Notes: generated by a model not told the origin, from the sequence alone. A stretch of 64,000 bases of DNA from Monoplex corrugatus (GCA_030674185.1 JAPXFY010000023.1:15708686-15772685); one strand, 5' to 3'; shown: positions 12,215 to 23,086, counted from the stretch's first letter. Translations and numbers: made by a program.

Positions 12215-12372
12215 ATGAGCCAAATCTTGATTCAAGAATCAAACCAAGGCGCACACTCCCATCAATCACCAAAGCAGTCACCAACAATGACTAGTCTTCA
12301 GGGCACAAAGTACACGCAAATTGGAAGGGGGAAGACAAGAGGGGAGTTGGGCGCTATGACCCTGACCCAAGC
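12215..12372 (+). repeat. Dispersed repeat, copy matching 40641-40970 inverted
   Basis: CCAAATCTTGATTCAAGAAT and ATCACCAAAGCAGTCACCAA correspond to the reverse complement near 40890-40960. Both copies are preceded by (GAT/AAT)n. The class is unknown. Confidence 0.65.
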
Positions 12373-12394
12373 CGTCATCCTCCCTGTCTCACTC

Positions 12395-12534
12395 ACTCAC
12401 ACGCACACACGCACACGCATACACACACACACGCACGCGCGCGCGCGCACACACACACAAAATATTGAGCCAGAGTACATTCCAGCCTATTCCATGAAAT
12501 TACTCTTGACCCAACTTATTATCTTCTCTGTCAC

Positions 12535-12612
<78 letters not shown>

Positions 12613-12726
12613 AGAGAGAGAAGAGGATGCCAGCTAATGTACATTCCAGCCTGTTCAATAAAATGACTTTTGGTCCAACTTATTATCTTCTCTGTCACAC
12701 ACACAACACACACACACACACACACA

Positions 12727-12772
<46 letters not shown>
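12395..12772. repeat. Duplicated 65-bp sequence with different microsatellites attached
   Basis: GTACATTCCAGCCTATTCCA (12475) recurs as GTACATTCCAGCCTGTTCAA (12639). Both copies end in TTATTATCTTCTCTGTCAC, but the first continues into (GA)n and the second into (CA)n. A (CA)n precedes the first copy. Confidence 0.85.
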
Positions 12773-12773
<1 letters not shown>

Positions 12774-12789
12774 CCTTTTACTTTTTTTT

Positions 12790-13008
12790 TTAACCCTCTG
12801 ACTCCCGCTGTCTATTCAACAACTGCAAAAACTTAACCCTTGACTCCCTCAACTGCAAAAACTTAACCTTTTGCTCCTTCATCCTATCCACCTTCCTGCA
12901 GGAAGCTGGTGGTAGGGTGAGGGAATCATAGGGTTAAGTTTTTGTTCTGTTACCACTGGTTTCACAACGCAGGATAGTGGTGGACAGGATGCGGAGTCAA
13001 AGTGTTAA
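12790..13008. mobile_element. TTAA MITE
   Basis: TTAA at 12790-12793 and 13005-13008; termini CCCTCTGACTCCCGC and GCGGAGTCAAAGTG; central hairpin around CCTGCAGGAAGCTGGTGG (12895). Inserted at or next to the AAT-tailed element that continues at 13009. Confidence 0.8.
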
Positions 13009-13410
13009 TCACCAGTGGGATTTAAAAATGAATAAATGCAAATGCATACACGACTAAAGACAAATGCATTAAACATAACTAAGTAGATAAAAACATACAT
13101 CAAAAATGGCCTACGGCACCTAGCACTGCCACAAAGCAGTTAACATTTCCTTAGAGCTAAAAATGCAAATAATATAATAATTACCTAATTATCAATGCTA
13201 ATAGAATGTAACGCTCTAAGGAAAACATGCAAATGAATAGACCAGGAAGGCAGAAGATGACAAATGAAAAGATCACAGAAAGCAAAGGATGAGGCAGAAG
13301 CAAAAATGAGTGAACATGACAAAAAAGAAAATGTTCACACAAATTTTACAAAAGATGGGATAAGTATTTAGACTGAAAGAGCCTCCTGCATCTCTACAGG
13401 TGGGGGGGGG
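13009..13410 (-). mobile_element. AAT-tailed retroelement family, partial copy A
   Basis: Matches the middle and far end of copies at 45507-46073 and 48880-49770: ATCACCAGTGGGATTTAAAA, then ATAACTAAGTAGATAAAAAC, ATTACCTAATTATCAATGC, and near the end GACTGAAAGAGCCTCCTGCA. No protein recognised. Minus orientation is inferred from the (AAT)n-type tail at the other end of the better copies. Confidence 0.65.
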
Positions 13411-13542
13411 GGGGGAATCACTGCTGTACAAAAAGGTATGTCTTCCAAGTTAGACTTGAAGAAAGAGTTTTTCATGGTCTAAGAGTCAGGGGACGCTCAT
13501 CTCAGTCAGAAAATGAACGGTGACTTACTGCCGAACGTCGTG

Positions 13543-13685
13543 CATCAAGAAGTCTGTCAACTAACAGTATCAGGCAGGGGAGTACAATCCCCCCCCCAGC
13601 CTCCCCCCCCCTCTCTCTCTCTCTCTATCAAGAAGTTTGTCAACGAACAGTATCAGGCATGGGAGTACAATCCTCCCCTCTCCTG

Positions 13686-13719
<34 letters not shown>

Positions 13720-14118
13720 ATCAAGAAGTTTGTCAACGAACAGTATCAGGCAGGGAGTACAATCCTCCCCTCTCCTGCCCCCCTCCTCCCCCTCTCTCTC
13801 CTCTCTCTCTCTCTCAAGAAGTTTGTCAACGAACAGTATCAGGCAGGGGAGTACAATCCTCCCCTCTCCTGCCCCCCTCCCCCCCCCTCTCTCTCTCTCT
13901 CTTCAAGAAGTTTGTAACGAACAGTATCAGGCAGGGGAGTACATTCAATCCCCCCACCACCTCTCTCTCTCTCTCTCAAAAAGTTTGTCAACGAACAGTA
14001 TCAGGCAGGGAGTACAATCCTCCCTCTCCTGCCCCCCCCCCCCCCCTCTCTCTCTCTCTATCAAGAAGTTTGTCAACGAACAGTATCAGGCAAGGGAGTA
14101 CAATCCTCCCCTCTCCTG

Positions 14119-14158
<40 letters not shown>

Positions 14159-15010
14159 GAAGTTTGTCAACGAACAGTATCAGGCATGGGAGTACAATCC
14201 TCCCCCTGCCTCCCCCCCCCCCTCCTCTCTCTCTCTCTCTATCAAGAAGTTTGTCAACGAACAGTATCAGGCATGGGAGTACAATCCTCCCCTCTCCTGC
14301 CCCCCCCCCCCCTCTCTCTCTCTCTCTCAAGAAGTTTGTCAACGAACAGTATCAGGCAGGGAGTACAATCCTCCCCTCCCCAGCCCCCCCCCCCCCTCTC
14401 TCTCTCTCTCTCTCAAGAAGTTTGTCAACGAACAGTATCAGGCATGGGAGTACAATCCTCCCCTCTCCTGCCCCCCCCCCCCCTCTCTCTCTCTCTCTCT
14501 CTATCAAGAAGTTTGTCAAAGAACAGTATCAGGCATGGGAGTACAATCCTCCCTCTCCTGCCCCCCCCCCTCTCTCTCTCTCTATCAAGAAGTTTGTCAA
14601 CGAATAGTATCAGGCATGGGAGTACAATCCTCCCCTCTCCTGCCCCCCCCCCCTCTCTCTCTCTCTCTCAAGAAGTTTGTCAAGAACAGTATCAGGCATG
14701 GGAGTACAATCCTCCCCTCTCCTGCCCCCCCCCCCCCCCCGTCTCTCTCTCTTCTCTCTCTCTGTCTATCAAGAAGTTTGTCAACGAACAGTATCAGGCA
14801 GGGAAGTACAATCCTCCCCTCTCCTGCCCCCCCCTCTCTCTCTCTCTCTCTCTATCAAGAAGTTTGTCAAGAACAGTATCAGGCATGGGAGTACAATCCC
14901 CTCTCCCCCAGCCTCTCTCTCTCTCTCTCTCTCTCTCTCAAGAAGTTTGTCAACGAACAGTATCAGGCAGGAGACTACAATCCCCCAGCCTCCCTCGCTC
15001 TCTCTCTCTC
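13543..15010. repeat. Minisatellite with poly-C and (CT)n spacers, 17 copies
   Basis: Each unit has a conserved segment of about 43 bp (AAGAAGTTTGTCAACGAACA, then GTATCAGGCATGGGAGTACA, ATC) followed by CTCCCCTCTCCTG, a run of 7-16 C and (CT)n of variable length; the period is about 75-100 bp. Two plus-strand frames stay open for 460 and 500 codons because C/T-rich sequence lacks stop codons and the same peptide recurs in shifted frames. I do not call these genes. Confidence 0.95.
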
Positions 15011-15534
15011 CCTCTCTGAATTTTCATACAGGGTTTCAAAAAATGAAGACGTACTAAACCTGTTCCCTCCTTTCACTGCACAGTTGTTGTTGTTGTTGCT
15101 TTTTTTTTTTGGGGGGGGGGGGGGGGGTGTTTGTGTTAGTGCCACAACTTGCAAGGTGTAGGCAGAGGTGGTGATCGAAACTGCGTGAATCGGAAAAATG
15201 TCATTATATTGACGGAAAAGTCAGCGAGGGAAGATTAACGTTCTAGTAATCATTACATTTTACAGGAGACTTTCCACACGGTCGGTATAAACGGCTTTGT
15301 GTGATAAGAAATGCACCAACTTTCTACCTTTATATTTATATGAACTAAGGGAAGTTAAAATAGTCCACCAACATTTCAGAACGATAGCTGAAGAGAGACA
15401 GAGCTTGATACACACGTGATCTGGTAAACCCATGCAATACTGTATTGTCAATAAGGTACATGTACATGTGATAAGATTGATGGAAACAATTAGTAGACCA
15501 TGACATTTCAAGAAAACAGCACAATGCACACAGA
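15011..15534. other. No gene; contains T10-G17 homopolymer
   Basis: A (GTT)n-T-G run lies at 15083-15127. The rest is unremarkable; a 123-codon minus-strand frame (15260-15631) has no conserved motif I recognise. Confidence 0.4.
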
Positions 15535-15646
15535 TGTCCTGACAGACAGTGGTAACTGTTTGCCTGCTGATGTTGAGGAAGACAAAATTTGAAAATACGT
15601 GATCAATTTCATACGACTGATACATTTTCACGCTGTTTAATGAAAT
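15535..15646. repeat. Local duplicated unit A, interrupted by a LINE
   Basis: Contains TGATGTTGAGGAAGAC and ACTGATACATTTTCACGCTG, also present at 16580-16642 (unit B) and 16861-16920 (unit C). It ends in ATGAAAT (15640-15646), the left target duplication of the LINE. Confidence 0.8.
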
Positions 15647-15764
15647 AATAATAATAATAATAAATTACAATATTTATATAGCGCAAAATCTTGATAAAAT
15701 CAAATCTAAGCGCTGAAGCAGACACACACGCAAGCACGCACGCACGCACGCACGCACACACACG

Positions 15765-15804
<40 letters not shown>

Positions 15805-16556
15805 ACACACACGCATGGCTATAAATGGGGAGAAAGAATAAAAGCAATAAAAGCAAGAATAAAAGCAATGGAAAATTATAGAGAGCATAGCATATACAAT
15901 TATATATTATAACCATGTGATTCCCCTCCGAGCGGAGACAGGCTGCAGAGGGGGGGGGGGGGGGGGGTTGAGTGAGGTTAGGATTTTATGCGGAGGAGAA
16001 AAGGTGAGTTTTGAGAGCGGACTTGAAGGAGACAAAAGTAGGTTGCTGACGGACTGAGAGAGGAAGTTTGTTCCAGGAGAGTGGACCAGAAACAGAGAAG
16101 GCTCGTGGACCATAGGTATTGAGCTTAGTGCGTGGAAAGCGAAAAGTCAGAGGATCGGAGGCAGAGCGGAGGGTACATGAGGGAACATAGATCTCAAGTA
16201 GGCTTGACAGGTAATCGGGGGCTGCGTTATTGAGGCTTTTGTAGCACATGGTGTCTAGTTTGTACTGTATGCGCTTTGATACAGGGAGCCAGTGAAGTTG
16301 TGCCAGGAGAGGAGATATGTGGTCAGCTTTTTTCTTTTTGAGTACAAGGCGTACAGCATTGTTTTGAATGCGCTGTAGGATGTGAATGGTGGAGGCAGGA
16401 AGACCAGACAGGAGTGAATTGCAATAGTCAATGCGAGACATTATGAAGGAGAGAATGAGTTTTGCAGTTGTTTCGACAGAGAGATACTTCCTGATCAGCC
16501 TTATACGATGGAGATGATAGTAGCAAGATCTGGCAGTTTGAGAAACAAAGTTGTTC
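15647..16556 (-). mobile_element. CR1/L2/Rex1-type LINE, 5'-truncated, with 7-bp target duplication
   Basis: On the minus strand: the last 190 codons of the reverse transcriptase ORF (stop at about 15986), the 3' UTR, an internal (GT)n tract (plus-strand CA at about 15720-15813), the conserved end TTTTGCGCTATATAAATA and an (ATT)n tail. ATGAAAT flanks both sides (15640-15646, 16557-16563). The truncation and tail are typical of target-primed reverse transcription. Confidence 0.92.
15986..16556 (-). pseudogene. LINE reverse transcriptase, C-terminal 190 codons
   Basis: Starts inside the ORF at [19 protein letters not shown] because the copy is 5'-truncated, and runs to the normal stop after the terminal [13 protein letters not shown]. 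It lacks the catalytic YADD palm and the upstream endonuclease, so it cannot work. By eye it differs from the copy at 60442-61392 at only about 5 of 190 residues, with no frameshift. It contains the thumb-like [12 protein letters not shown] and [19 protein letters not shown] segments typical of the CR1/L2/Rex1 group (assignment from memory of the families). Confidence 0.9.
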
Positions 16557-16642
16557 ATGAAATGACCTATACTCACTGTCTAGTGATGTTGAGGAAGCGG
16601 AAACACGATCTATTTTACTTGACTGATGCATTTTCACGCTGT
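16557..16642. repeat. Local duplicated unit B
   Basis: ATGAAATGACCTATACTCAC, then GATGTTGAGGAAGCGG, then TGCATTTTCACGCTGT. Its right end is interrupted at TTAA by the MITE at 16643. Confidence 0.8.
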
Positions 16643-16833
16643 TTAACCCTTTGACTCCTGCATCCTGTTCATGAATTGCAAAAACTTAACCCTTAGACTC
16701 CCTCACCCTATCCACCAGCTTCCTACAGGAAGCTGGTGGATAGGGTAAGGGAGTCAAAGTGTTAAGTTTTTGCTTTTCTGGTCTAATTGACAGTGCAGAA
16801 TGCTGGTGGACAGGGTGCGGGAGTCAAAATTAA
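16643..16833. mobile_element. TTAA MITE in a datable insertion site
   Basis: TTAA at 16643-16646 and 16830-16833. Host sequence is CACGCTGT-TTAA on the left and TTAA-TGAAATGAC on the right; the uninterrupted paralogue at 15629-15646 reads CACGCTGTTTAATGAAAT with one TTAA. This shows a TTAA target duplication. The right terminus has lost about three bases. Confidence 0.9.
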
Positions 16834-16960
16834 TGAAATGACTTACATTCACTGTCTAATGATGTTGAGTTAGACAAAACATGCAATCTATTTCACACAA
16901 CTGATATATTTTCACACTGTTCAATGACCTGACCTACATTCACTGTCTAATGTATCCACT
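16831..16960. repeat. Local duplicated unit C
   Basis: TAATGAAATGACTTACATTC followed by ACTGTCTAATGATGTTGAG without interruption, then CTGATATATTTTCACACTGT and the start of a further unit. It serves as the empty-site reference for the LINE and MITE insertions. Confidence 0.8.
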
Positions 16961-17029
16961 TTGCATAGAGATGCATAGAGATACATAAACCCCACTTCCC
17001 CAATCCTCTTGCATTGTATGTATCGTGGC

Positions 17030-17220
17030 TTAACCCTTTGACTCCCTCTATCCATCAACTGCAAAAACTTAACCCTTTGATTCTCCCTCATCCTATCCGC
17101 CAACTTCCTGCAGGTAGCTGGTGGATAGGCTGAGGAAATCAAAGGGTTAAGTTTTCGCTTTGCTAGCATGGTTGGCAATGCAGGATGTTGGTGGACAGGG
17201 TGAGGGAATCAAAGGATTAA
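17030..17220. mobile_element. TTAA MITE
   Basis: TTAA at 17030-17033 and 17217-17220; terminus CCCTTTGACTCCCTC; inner hairpin around TTCCTGCAGGTAGCTGGTGG (17103). One of the more complete copies. Confidence 0.88.
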
Positions 17221-17637
17221 GGTCGATGTACAGTAAAACAATCGGAGTTCAGAACTCTCTCCGTAAGGGGATTAAGTTCATCTCACTGCCAAGTCTGGCA
17301 GCTGTTTCCACTTCACCAGCTATTGTGGTGTAAAGTGTCTTAATCCTCTGAACTGTTGCCAGCCACATGGACAGACGAACAGACGGGTGTTACGTGCAAG
17401 GCGTTTGTGGTTCTGCTTTACCATCATTATGGTACAACCCAGACAACCACTTAGGTCGGTAAACATATTATGAAACACTACCACCAAACTCGTAATGTTC
17501 CTTGTTCGATTAGAACTATTCCTCAACATAAACAGCTGGCACATGTATTGAACATCCAACAGTCATCAACACCGTCTACACCACAGTTCTAAGTCCGCAA
17601 TTTCTACACTCAGACAATTCCATACATGCTTCACCCA
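17221..17637. other. No recognisable feature
   Basis: Mixed-composition sequence; no gene, array or element identified. Confidence 0.4.
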
Positions 17638-18035
17638 AATCTAAAAGGAACCAGAAAAAAAAACACGAAAAAAGACTAAGAACGCGTATTTAATACAACA
17701 AGACAAGACAGGCGCAAATTTTCGGTCAACTGGCCTTTGTCAAGCGTAAGATCACCAAACGAACAAACACCAGGTACAAAAATTGGAGAAGAAGACTGAA
17801 CTTCCTGCTGCTTCTTCAGTGTGAGAAAGGAATCCTTTTTCATTGCACTGCTTGTTTGTTTATTACTGCCTGCTTGTTGTTGTATTACTGCACCTGCCTT
17901 GTTTGTTGTATTACTGCACCTGCCTTGTCTTGTATTACTGCACCTGCCTTATCTTGTTTTATATTACTATTAAATACGCATTCTTGTTCTTTTTTTCGTT
18001 TTTTTTTTTTCTAGTTCCTGTTTGCTTGAACGCGG
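17638..18035. mobile_element. Inverted pair of a dispersed element end (possibly Penelope-like)
   Basis: 17638-17810 on the minus strand and the end of 17960-18035 on the plus strand share AAATACGCGTTCTTAGTCTT and a CGTGTTTTTTTTCTGGTTCC-type end with 54071-54225. The minus copy contains CTTGACAAAGGCCAGTTGAC followed by CGAAAATTTGC, a small hairpin motif. Between the arms, TATTACTGCACCTGCCTTG is repeated about four times. The Penelope-like guess is weak. Confidence 0.5.
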
Positions 18036-18162
18036 GCAGTCACACTTGTTTTGGATTTCACCCCAATCTTCCAGGTATTCTCTAGCATACTTCTTCATCC
18101 TGGGGCAAAACGCTATGTGTCGGCAATTTCTTGCCATGGGGTGGGAAACAGGACGTCTGTGA

Positions 18163-18277
18163 AACACTGACCACCATGATTGCTGCATTAACACTGACCA
18201 CCATAATGATTGCTGCATTAACTGACCCATAATGATTGCTGCATTAACACTGACCACCATAATGATTGCTGCATTAA
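18163..18277. repeat. Four copies of a 27-33 bp repeat
   Basis: ACTGACCACCATAATGATTG plus CTGCATTAAC. The TTAA of the last copy is the left target of the adjacent MITE. Confidence 0.85.
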
Positions 18278-18816
18278 CCCTTTGACTTCCATACCATGTC
18301 CACCAGCATCCTGCATCGCCAACAGTGCTTGCAAAGCAAAAACTTAACCCTTTGATTCTCTCACTCTTTCCTCCAGCATCCTGCATCACCAACAAAGCTT
18401 TCAAAACAAAAACTTAACCCTTTGATTCTCTCACTCTTTCCATCAGCATCCTGCATAGCCAACAGTGCTTCCAAAGCAAAAACTTAACCCTTTGATTCTC
18501 TCACTTTTTCCACCAGCATCTTGCATCGCCAACAGTGCTTGCAAACCAAAAACTTAACCCTTTGATTCTCTCACTCTTTCCTCCAGCATCCTGCATCGCC
18601 AACAGTGCTTGCAAAGCAAAAACTTAACCCTTTGATTCTCTCACTCTTTCCTCCAGCATCCTGCATCGCCAACAGTGCTTACAAAGCAAAATTCTTAACC
18701 CTTTGATTCTCTCACTCTTTCCACCAGCTTCCTACAGAAGCTGACAGATAGAGTGAGGGAGTCAGTGGGTCATGTTTTTGCAGCTGGTGGATAGGGTGAG
18801 GGAGTCAAAGGGTTAA
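18274..18816. mobile_element. TTAA MITE whose left arm has expanded to a 70-bp tandem array
   Basis: TTAA at 18274 and 18813. The left-arm segment TTAACCCTTTGATTCTCTCA through CAACAGTGCTTGCAAAGCAA is repeated about six times (starts near 18274, 18344, 18413, 18484, 18554, 18624). A single hairpin centre and right arm follow. Confidence 0.9.
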
Positions 18817-19267
18817 GAAGGGCAGCAAACAAGCCAACTTGTATGTTGCTTGGTGCAACTGAACTCTTAAAAAAAAAAAAAATTTTTAATTCTTTAAAAA
18901 GCCAAATCAAATATATGTGACTGAGCCTATGTTAGCTACTCTTTTGGTTAGTTTATCATGTCCATAGCTATCAGATACAAACGTTTTTCCGTTAGCTTAT
19001 TACGTTTATATCTACGATACAAATAACCACACCAACAAATCAAAAAAGTCAAACTTTATCTCAAAAAGAACCTACTATAACTACACACACAAGCACATAC
19101 ACATAAGCACACAGAAAAGCCTTTTTTTTATATAAATAAAGAATGGATCAGTAAGGAAGAATAAAATGGTATGACAGGACTATTGAAAAAGACGCAAAAA
19201 GAGCCAAAGGAAAGGTCCCAGAACTTCAGAAGACGGTGAAACCACAAAGAAGACAGAAAAGATTTCA
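18817..19267. other. AT-rich stretch, no gene seen
   Basis: Contains short AT runs and the 45-bp similarity to 269-315. No motif recognised. Confidence 0.4.
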
Positions 19268-19313
19268 CTGCATGCACACACACAGACACGCACACACACA
19301 GACACGCACACAC

Positions 19314-19396
<83 letters not shown>
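19268..19396. repeat. (CA)n microsatellite
   Basis: CACACAGACACG-type start, then about 75 bp of pure CA. Confidence 0.97.
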
Positions 19397-19398
<2 letters not shown>

Positions 19399-19555
19399 GA
19401 GTTACAAATGCCCATAGTTACATAATACGGAGATTACTCTGGCGACCTTTGAGATGTGCACAGAGTTTGAGAACACTATACGCTGTCATGTGTGTGTGAT
19501 TAAATACACATTGCACCAACACATAACTTCAACATAGTCAGTTGTAGCATAAACA

Positions 19556-19685
19556 CTCACACACACACACATATGCACACCAGCACACACACATATGCGC
19601 GTGACACACACACACACACACACACACACATGCACTCAACACACACACACACACACTCAACACAAACACACACACTCACTCAACA

Positions 19686-19731
<46 letters not shown>

Positions 19732-19752
19732 ACAACACAACACACACATAGA
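19556..19752. repeat. (CA)n microsatellite with CACTCAACACAAACACA interruptions
   Basis: CA dinucleotide tract with short higher-order repeats. Confidence 0.95.
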
Positions 19753-20090
19753 GAGATAGCATCAATTAAATGACTCAGCAACTAGCTCAAAACTCCATAG
19801 AATCGGGTCAAATCAATGAAATACACAGAAACCTATATTCTCAAGGGCACTGGTTGACATGGGGGAAAATACAGCTATGAGATCAGCAGTATGAGTATGA
19901 CTGTGCACATTTTTGCAGTACACATTGCAATATGACTGCACATTTTATAGCAGTTTTCAAACCGAAATCACTGCTTAGACACTAGTTCACAAAGGGCTGA
20001 CGGCTTCGTTCATGTATGTACACATTAATGTATAAGAATGCAAGAGGTGTTTCTCTATATACTGCCCAGACTTATCATGCAGACATCTAT

Positions 20091-20471
20091 CAGAGCCTGG
20101 AATTGCTAAGAAAACAAAAAGAGGAAACTTCTAGGGGGGTCCGGGGGCATGCTCCCCCGGAAAATGTTTAAATCAAGACTAAAATCTGTGCATTCTGAGG
20201 CATTCTGGAGACAAATTTAAAGGCATCTAACACACTGAAAATCAATGAATATCAGTCAAAAGAGTATTTAATAAACATTGGGCACAAGATCAGGATCCAT
20301 CATACACAGCAGATCGTTTCAGTGTGTTCATACACAGACATATTCATCAAAACTAGCTAGAAGGCTTTATCCAAGTCAGATTTTTTTTAACGCGAAAAAT
20401 TTTTTTTTTGCGCGATTTTCGATTTTGATTTCCGCGGAAATCCTCGTTTCCGCGACGAATTCCAGGCTCTG
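20091..20471. mobile_element. 381-bp MITE with 6-bp target duplication
   Basis: Terminal inverted repeats CAGAGCCTGGAATT (20091) and AATTCCAGGCTCTG (ending 20471); target duplication ATCTAT at 20085-20090 and 20472-20477. The interior holds the GC hairpin GGGGGCATGCTCCCCCGG (20144 region), shared with the MITE at 49006-49339. Superfamily not assigned. Confidence 0.88.
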
Positions 20472-20639
20472 ATCTATTGAACTCACCATTCAATAGTACC
20501 TGGGACTGACTGAGACCAATCAATAAGCAAATGCTAACAAAGTAACAGGTTATGAGGCCTATCAATACTCAAATGCTGACACACTAAGTGGACAATCAAC
20601 GAGTAAATGCTAACACATTCATTCTTTCCTACCTAGTAA

Positions 20640-21700
20640 CACAAATTATCAACATTCTATCATGTTGCCCAAATTAACAACATTCTATCATGTTGCCCAA
20701 ATTATCAACATTCTATCATGTTGCCCAAATTATCAACATTCTATCATGTTGCCCAAATTATCAACATTCTATCATACACAAATTATCAACATTCTACCAA
20801 GTAGCCCAAATTAACAACATTCTATCATGTTGTCCAAATTATCAACATTCTATCATGTTGCCCAAATTATCAACATTCTATCATACACAAATTATCAACA
20901 TTCTACCAAGTAGCCCAAATTATCAACATTCTATCATGTTGCCCAAATTATCAACATTCTATCATGTTGCCCAAATTATCAACATTCTATCATACACAAA
21001 TTATCAACATTCTATCATGTTGCCCAAATTATCAACATTCTATCATACACAAATTATCAACATTCTATCATGTTGCCCAAATTATCAACATTCTATCATA
21101 CACAAATTATCAACATTCTACCAAGTAGCCCAAATTATCAACATTCTATCATACACAAATTATCAACATTCTACCAAGTAGCCCAAATTATCAACATTCT
21201 ATCATGTTGCCAAAATTACCAACATTCTACCATGGAGCCCAAATTATCAACAGTCTACATGCAGCCCAAATTATCAACAGTCTACATGTAGCCAAAATTA
21301 CCAACATTCTACATGGAGCCCAAATTATCAACATCTAACATGCAGCCCAAATTATCAACATTCTATCATGTTGACAAAATTACCAACATTCTACCATGAG
21401 CCAAATTATCAACAGTCTATCATGCTAGCCCAAATTATCAACAGTCTAACATGCAGCCCAAATTATCAACAGTCTAACATGCAGCCCAAATTATCAACAG
21501 TCTAACATGCAGCCCAAATTATCAAGTCTAATATGCAGCCCAAATTATCAACAGTCTAACATGCAGCCCAAATTATCAACATTCTAACATGTAGCCCAAA
21601 TGATCAATATTTGACCATGTAGCTCAAATTATCAACGTTCAACCATATACACCGAATTATCAATAATCTACCACACAGCCCAAATCGTCAATGTTCTGCC
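20640..21700. repeat. 25-28 bp minisatellite, about 38 copies
   Basis: Two alternating unit types, AATTATCAACATTCTATCAT followed by GTTGCCCA or by ACACA, with GTAGCCCA and GCAGCCCA variants to the right. Variation increases toward 21700. Confidence 0.96.
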
Positions 21701-21744
21701 TGTAGTTTAATGCAGAAGACACATTTTGCCGGAGAGCATGTTTT

Positions 21745-22246
21745 GCGTAGATATAATGGACTTACTTGTTGAAAACAATTTTCAGTACTCATTCAAACCA
21801 AGTATTCATGATCATCAAAGTTTTGGCTATAGTTTTATGCACCAACACATTATGCAGTTACCTAATACTTGATGCATTAACTCTTCCAAAATAAATCTAC
21901 CATGAAAAAGCAAACTGCATTTTCCTAAAAATGACATATACCAGTTAACACACCACACAAGCCTGTTGTTCACTAAAACCTGATGCATTAAGTTGCATAG
22001 AATCTAATGGATTTACTCGTTGCAAAGAAATTTCAGTTACTCATTCTAAACCAAGTATTCCTGATCATCAAAGTTTTGGCTATAGTTTTATGCACCAACA
22101 CATCACTGCTGTTACCTAATACCTGATGCATTAACTCTTCAAAAATAAATCTACCATGAAAAAGCAAACTGCATCTCCTAATAATGGTATATAACAGTTA
22201 ACACACAGGCCTGTTGTTCACTAAAACCTGATGCATTAACATTTTC
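21745..22246. repeat. Tandem duplication of about 250 bp
   Basis: 21753-21995 and 22005-22246 match (for example AAGTTTTGGCTATAGTTTTA near 21818 and 22069; AAATAAATCTACCATGAAAA near 21889 and 22144). No coding content. Confidence 0.88.
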
Positions 22247-22963
22247 AAAACAAATTAATACAAAAAAAGAGTACTGGGCTCACCTAATCAATATGAAATC
22301 AGAACAACACATGCTATGAGCTCTGGGATTCTCTGACGTCTGGTCAAACAAAATGTATCTGTACTTTTACCTATGTCTACACACACTGTTGCTATTGGAA
22401 ACCACGGTTGTGCAAAATCTCAGATTAACTCTTTCATACCAAGTCTGTAATCCATCAAAATGTTGGCAGCAGCTTATCAAAAATTGTCTGTTACGCAAAA
22501 TCCGACGGATAAATTCCAGTTATGCAAAATCCAAGTTCACACCAAGCCCCTGACGTCCAAATGTTGGCAGTTTAACATTCACAAGTCCATACATCAGTGC
22601 CAAGATACGTGACATTGAACTAAGGGATCAAATCATTTCATACCTAGCGTGACGTCAAACACGAATGTTTCATTCATACCACAGCTGGACAAGCTAGAAG
22701 AAAAAATGTGGCTACTTTCCATGTTGCATAGTCCCACTATTTCTTACAGGCTTAAAAACAAGGAGAACACAGCCATCTGGCCACTTTCCATGTGGCATGG
22801 TCTCTCTCTTGCTGGCTTAAAAGCAAGAACAAAGTCTTGTTGCATTAACTGCCTAACCATGGTGGAACGGGGAAACAGCAAATCAAGTACTACGGTGTTA
22901 GGGAACTCATGTTTTCTGGCAACTCTATGGGAGCTGTGTCCTCTCCTATCCTCAGTGCTTTAC
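22247..22963. other. Mixed sequence, short duplications, no gene
   Basis: A CCACTTTCCATG-TGGCATG phrase occurs twice (about 22712 and 22780). A minus-strand segment near 22266-22345 has a plausible acceptor (TTTGTTTGACCAG) and donor (TAG/GTGAGC), but it is not phase-compatible with the exon candidates below. Confidence 0.35.
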
Positions 22964-23011
22964 CTGCACCGTCTATGAACATGGTCAGGTCCCCCTTCAA
23001 AGTTGTGTAGG
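22964..23011 (-). CDS. Candidate short exon (48 bp), minus strand
   Basis: On the minus strand a pyrimidine-rich CACCCTTTAATCCTAG acceptor precedes the segment and GCAG/GTAAAG follows as donor. Forty-eight bp keeps frame. Joined to the candidate exon at 26011-26113 the phase fits (two bases carried over) and one frame stays open. The product is not recognised. Short random sequences often meet these criteria, so this is a weak call that depends on the other exon. Confidence 0.22.
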
Positions 23012-23037
23012 CTAGGATTAAAGGGTGTACGCAGGCG

Positions 23038-23055
23038 CAAACACACACACACACA

Positions 23056-23086
<31 letters not shown>

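Noticed and set aside
13637..15161. Two overlapping open frames of 460 and 500 codons on the plus strand
   Set aside because: They span a tandem array of poly-C and CT tracts, where stop codons are rare; the same peptide appears in several frames and no domain is present.
22266..22345. Third minus-strand exon candidate with good acceptor TTTGTTTGACCAG and donor TAG/GTGAGC
   Set aside because: In the phase required by the other two candidates it meets a stop codon; kept only as a note.
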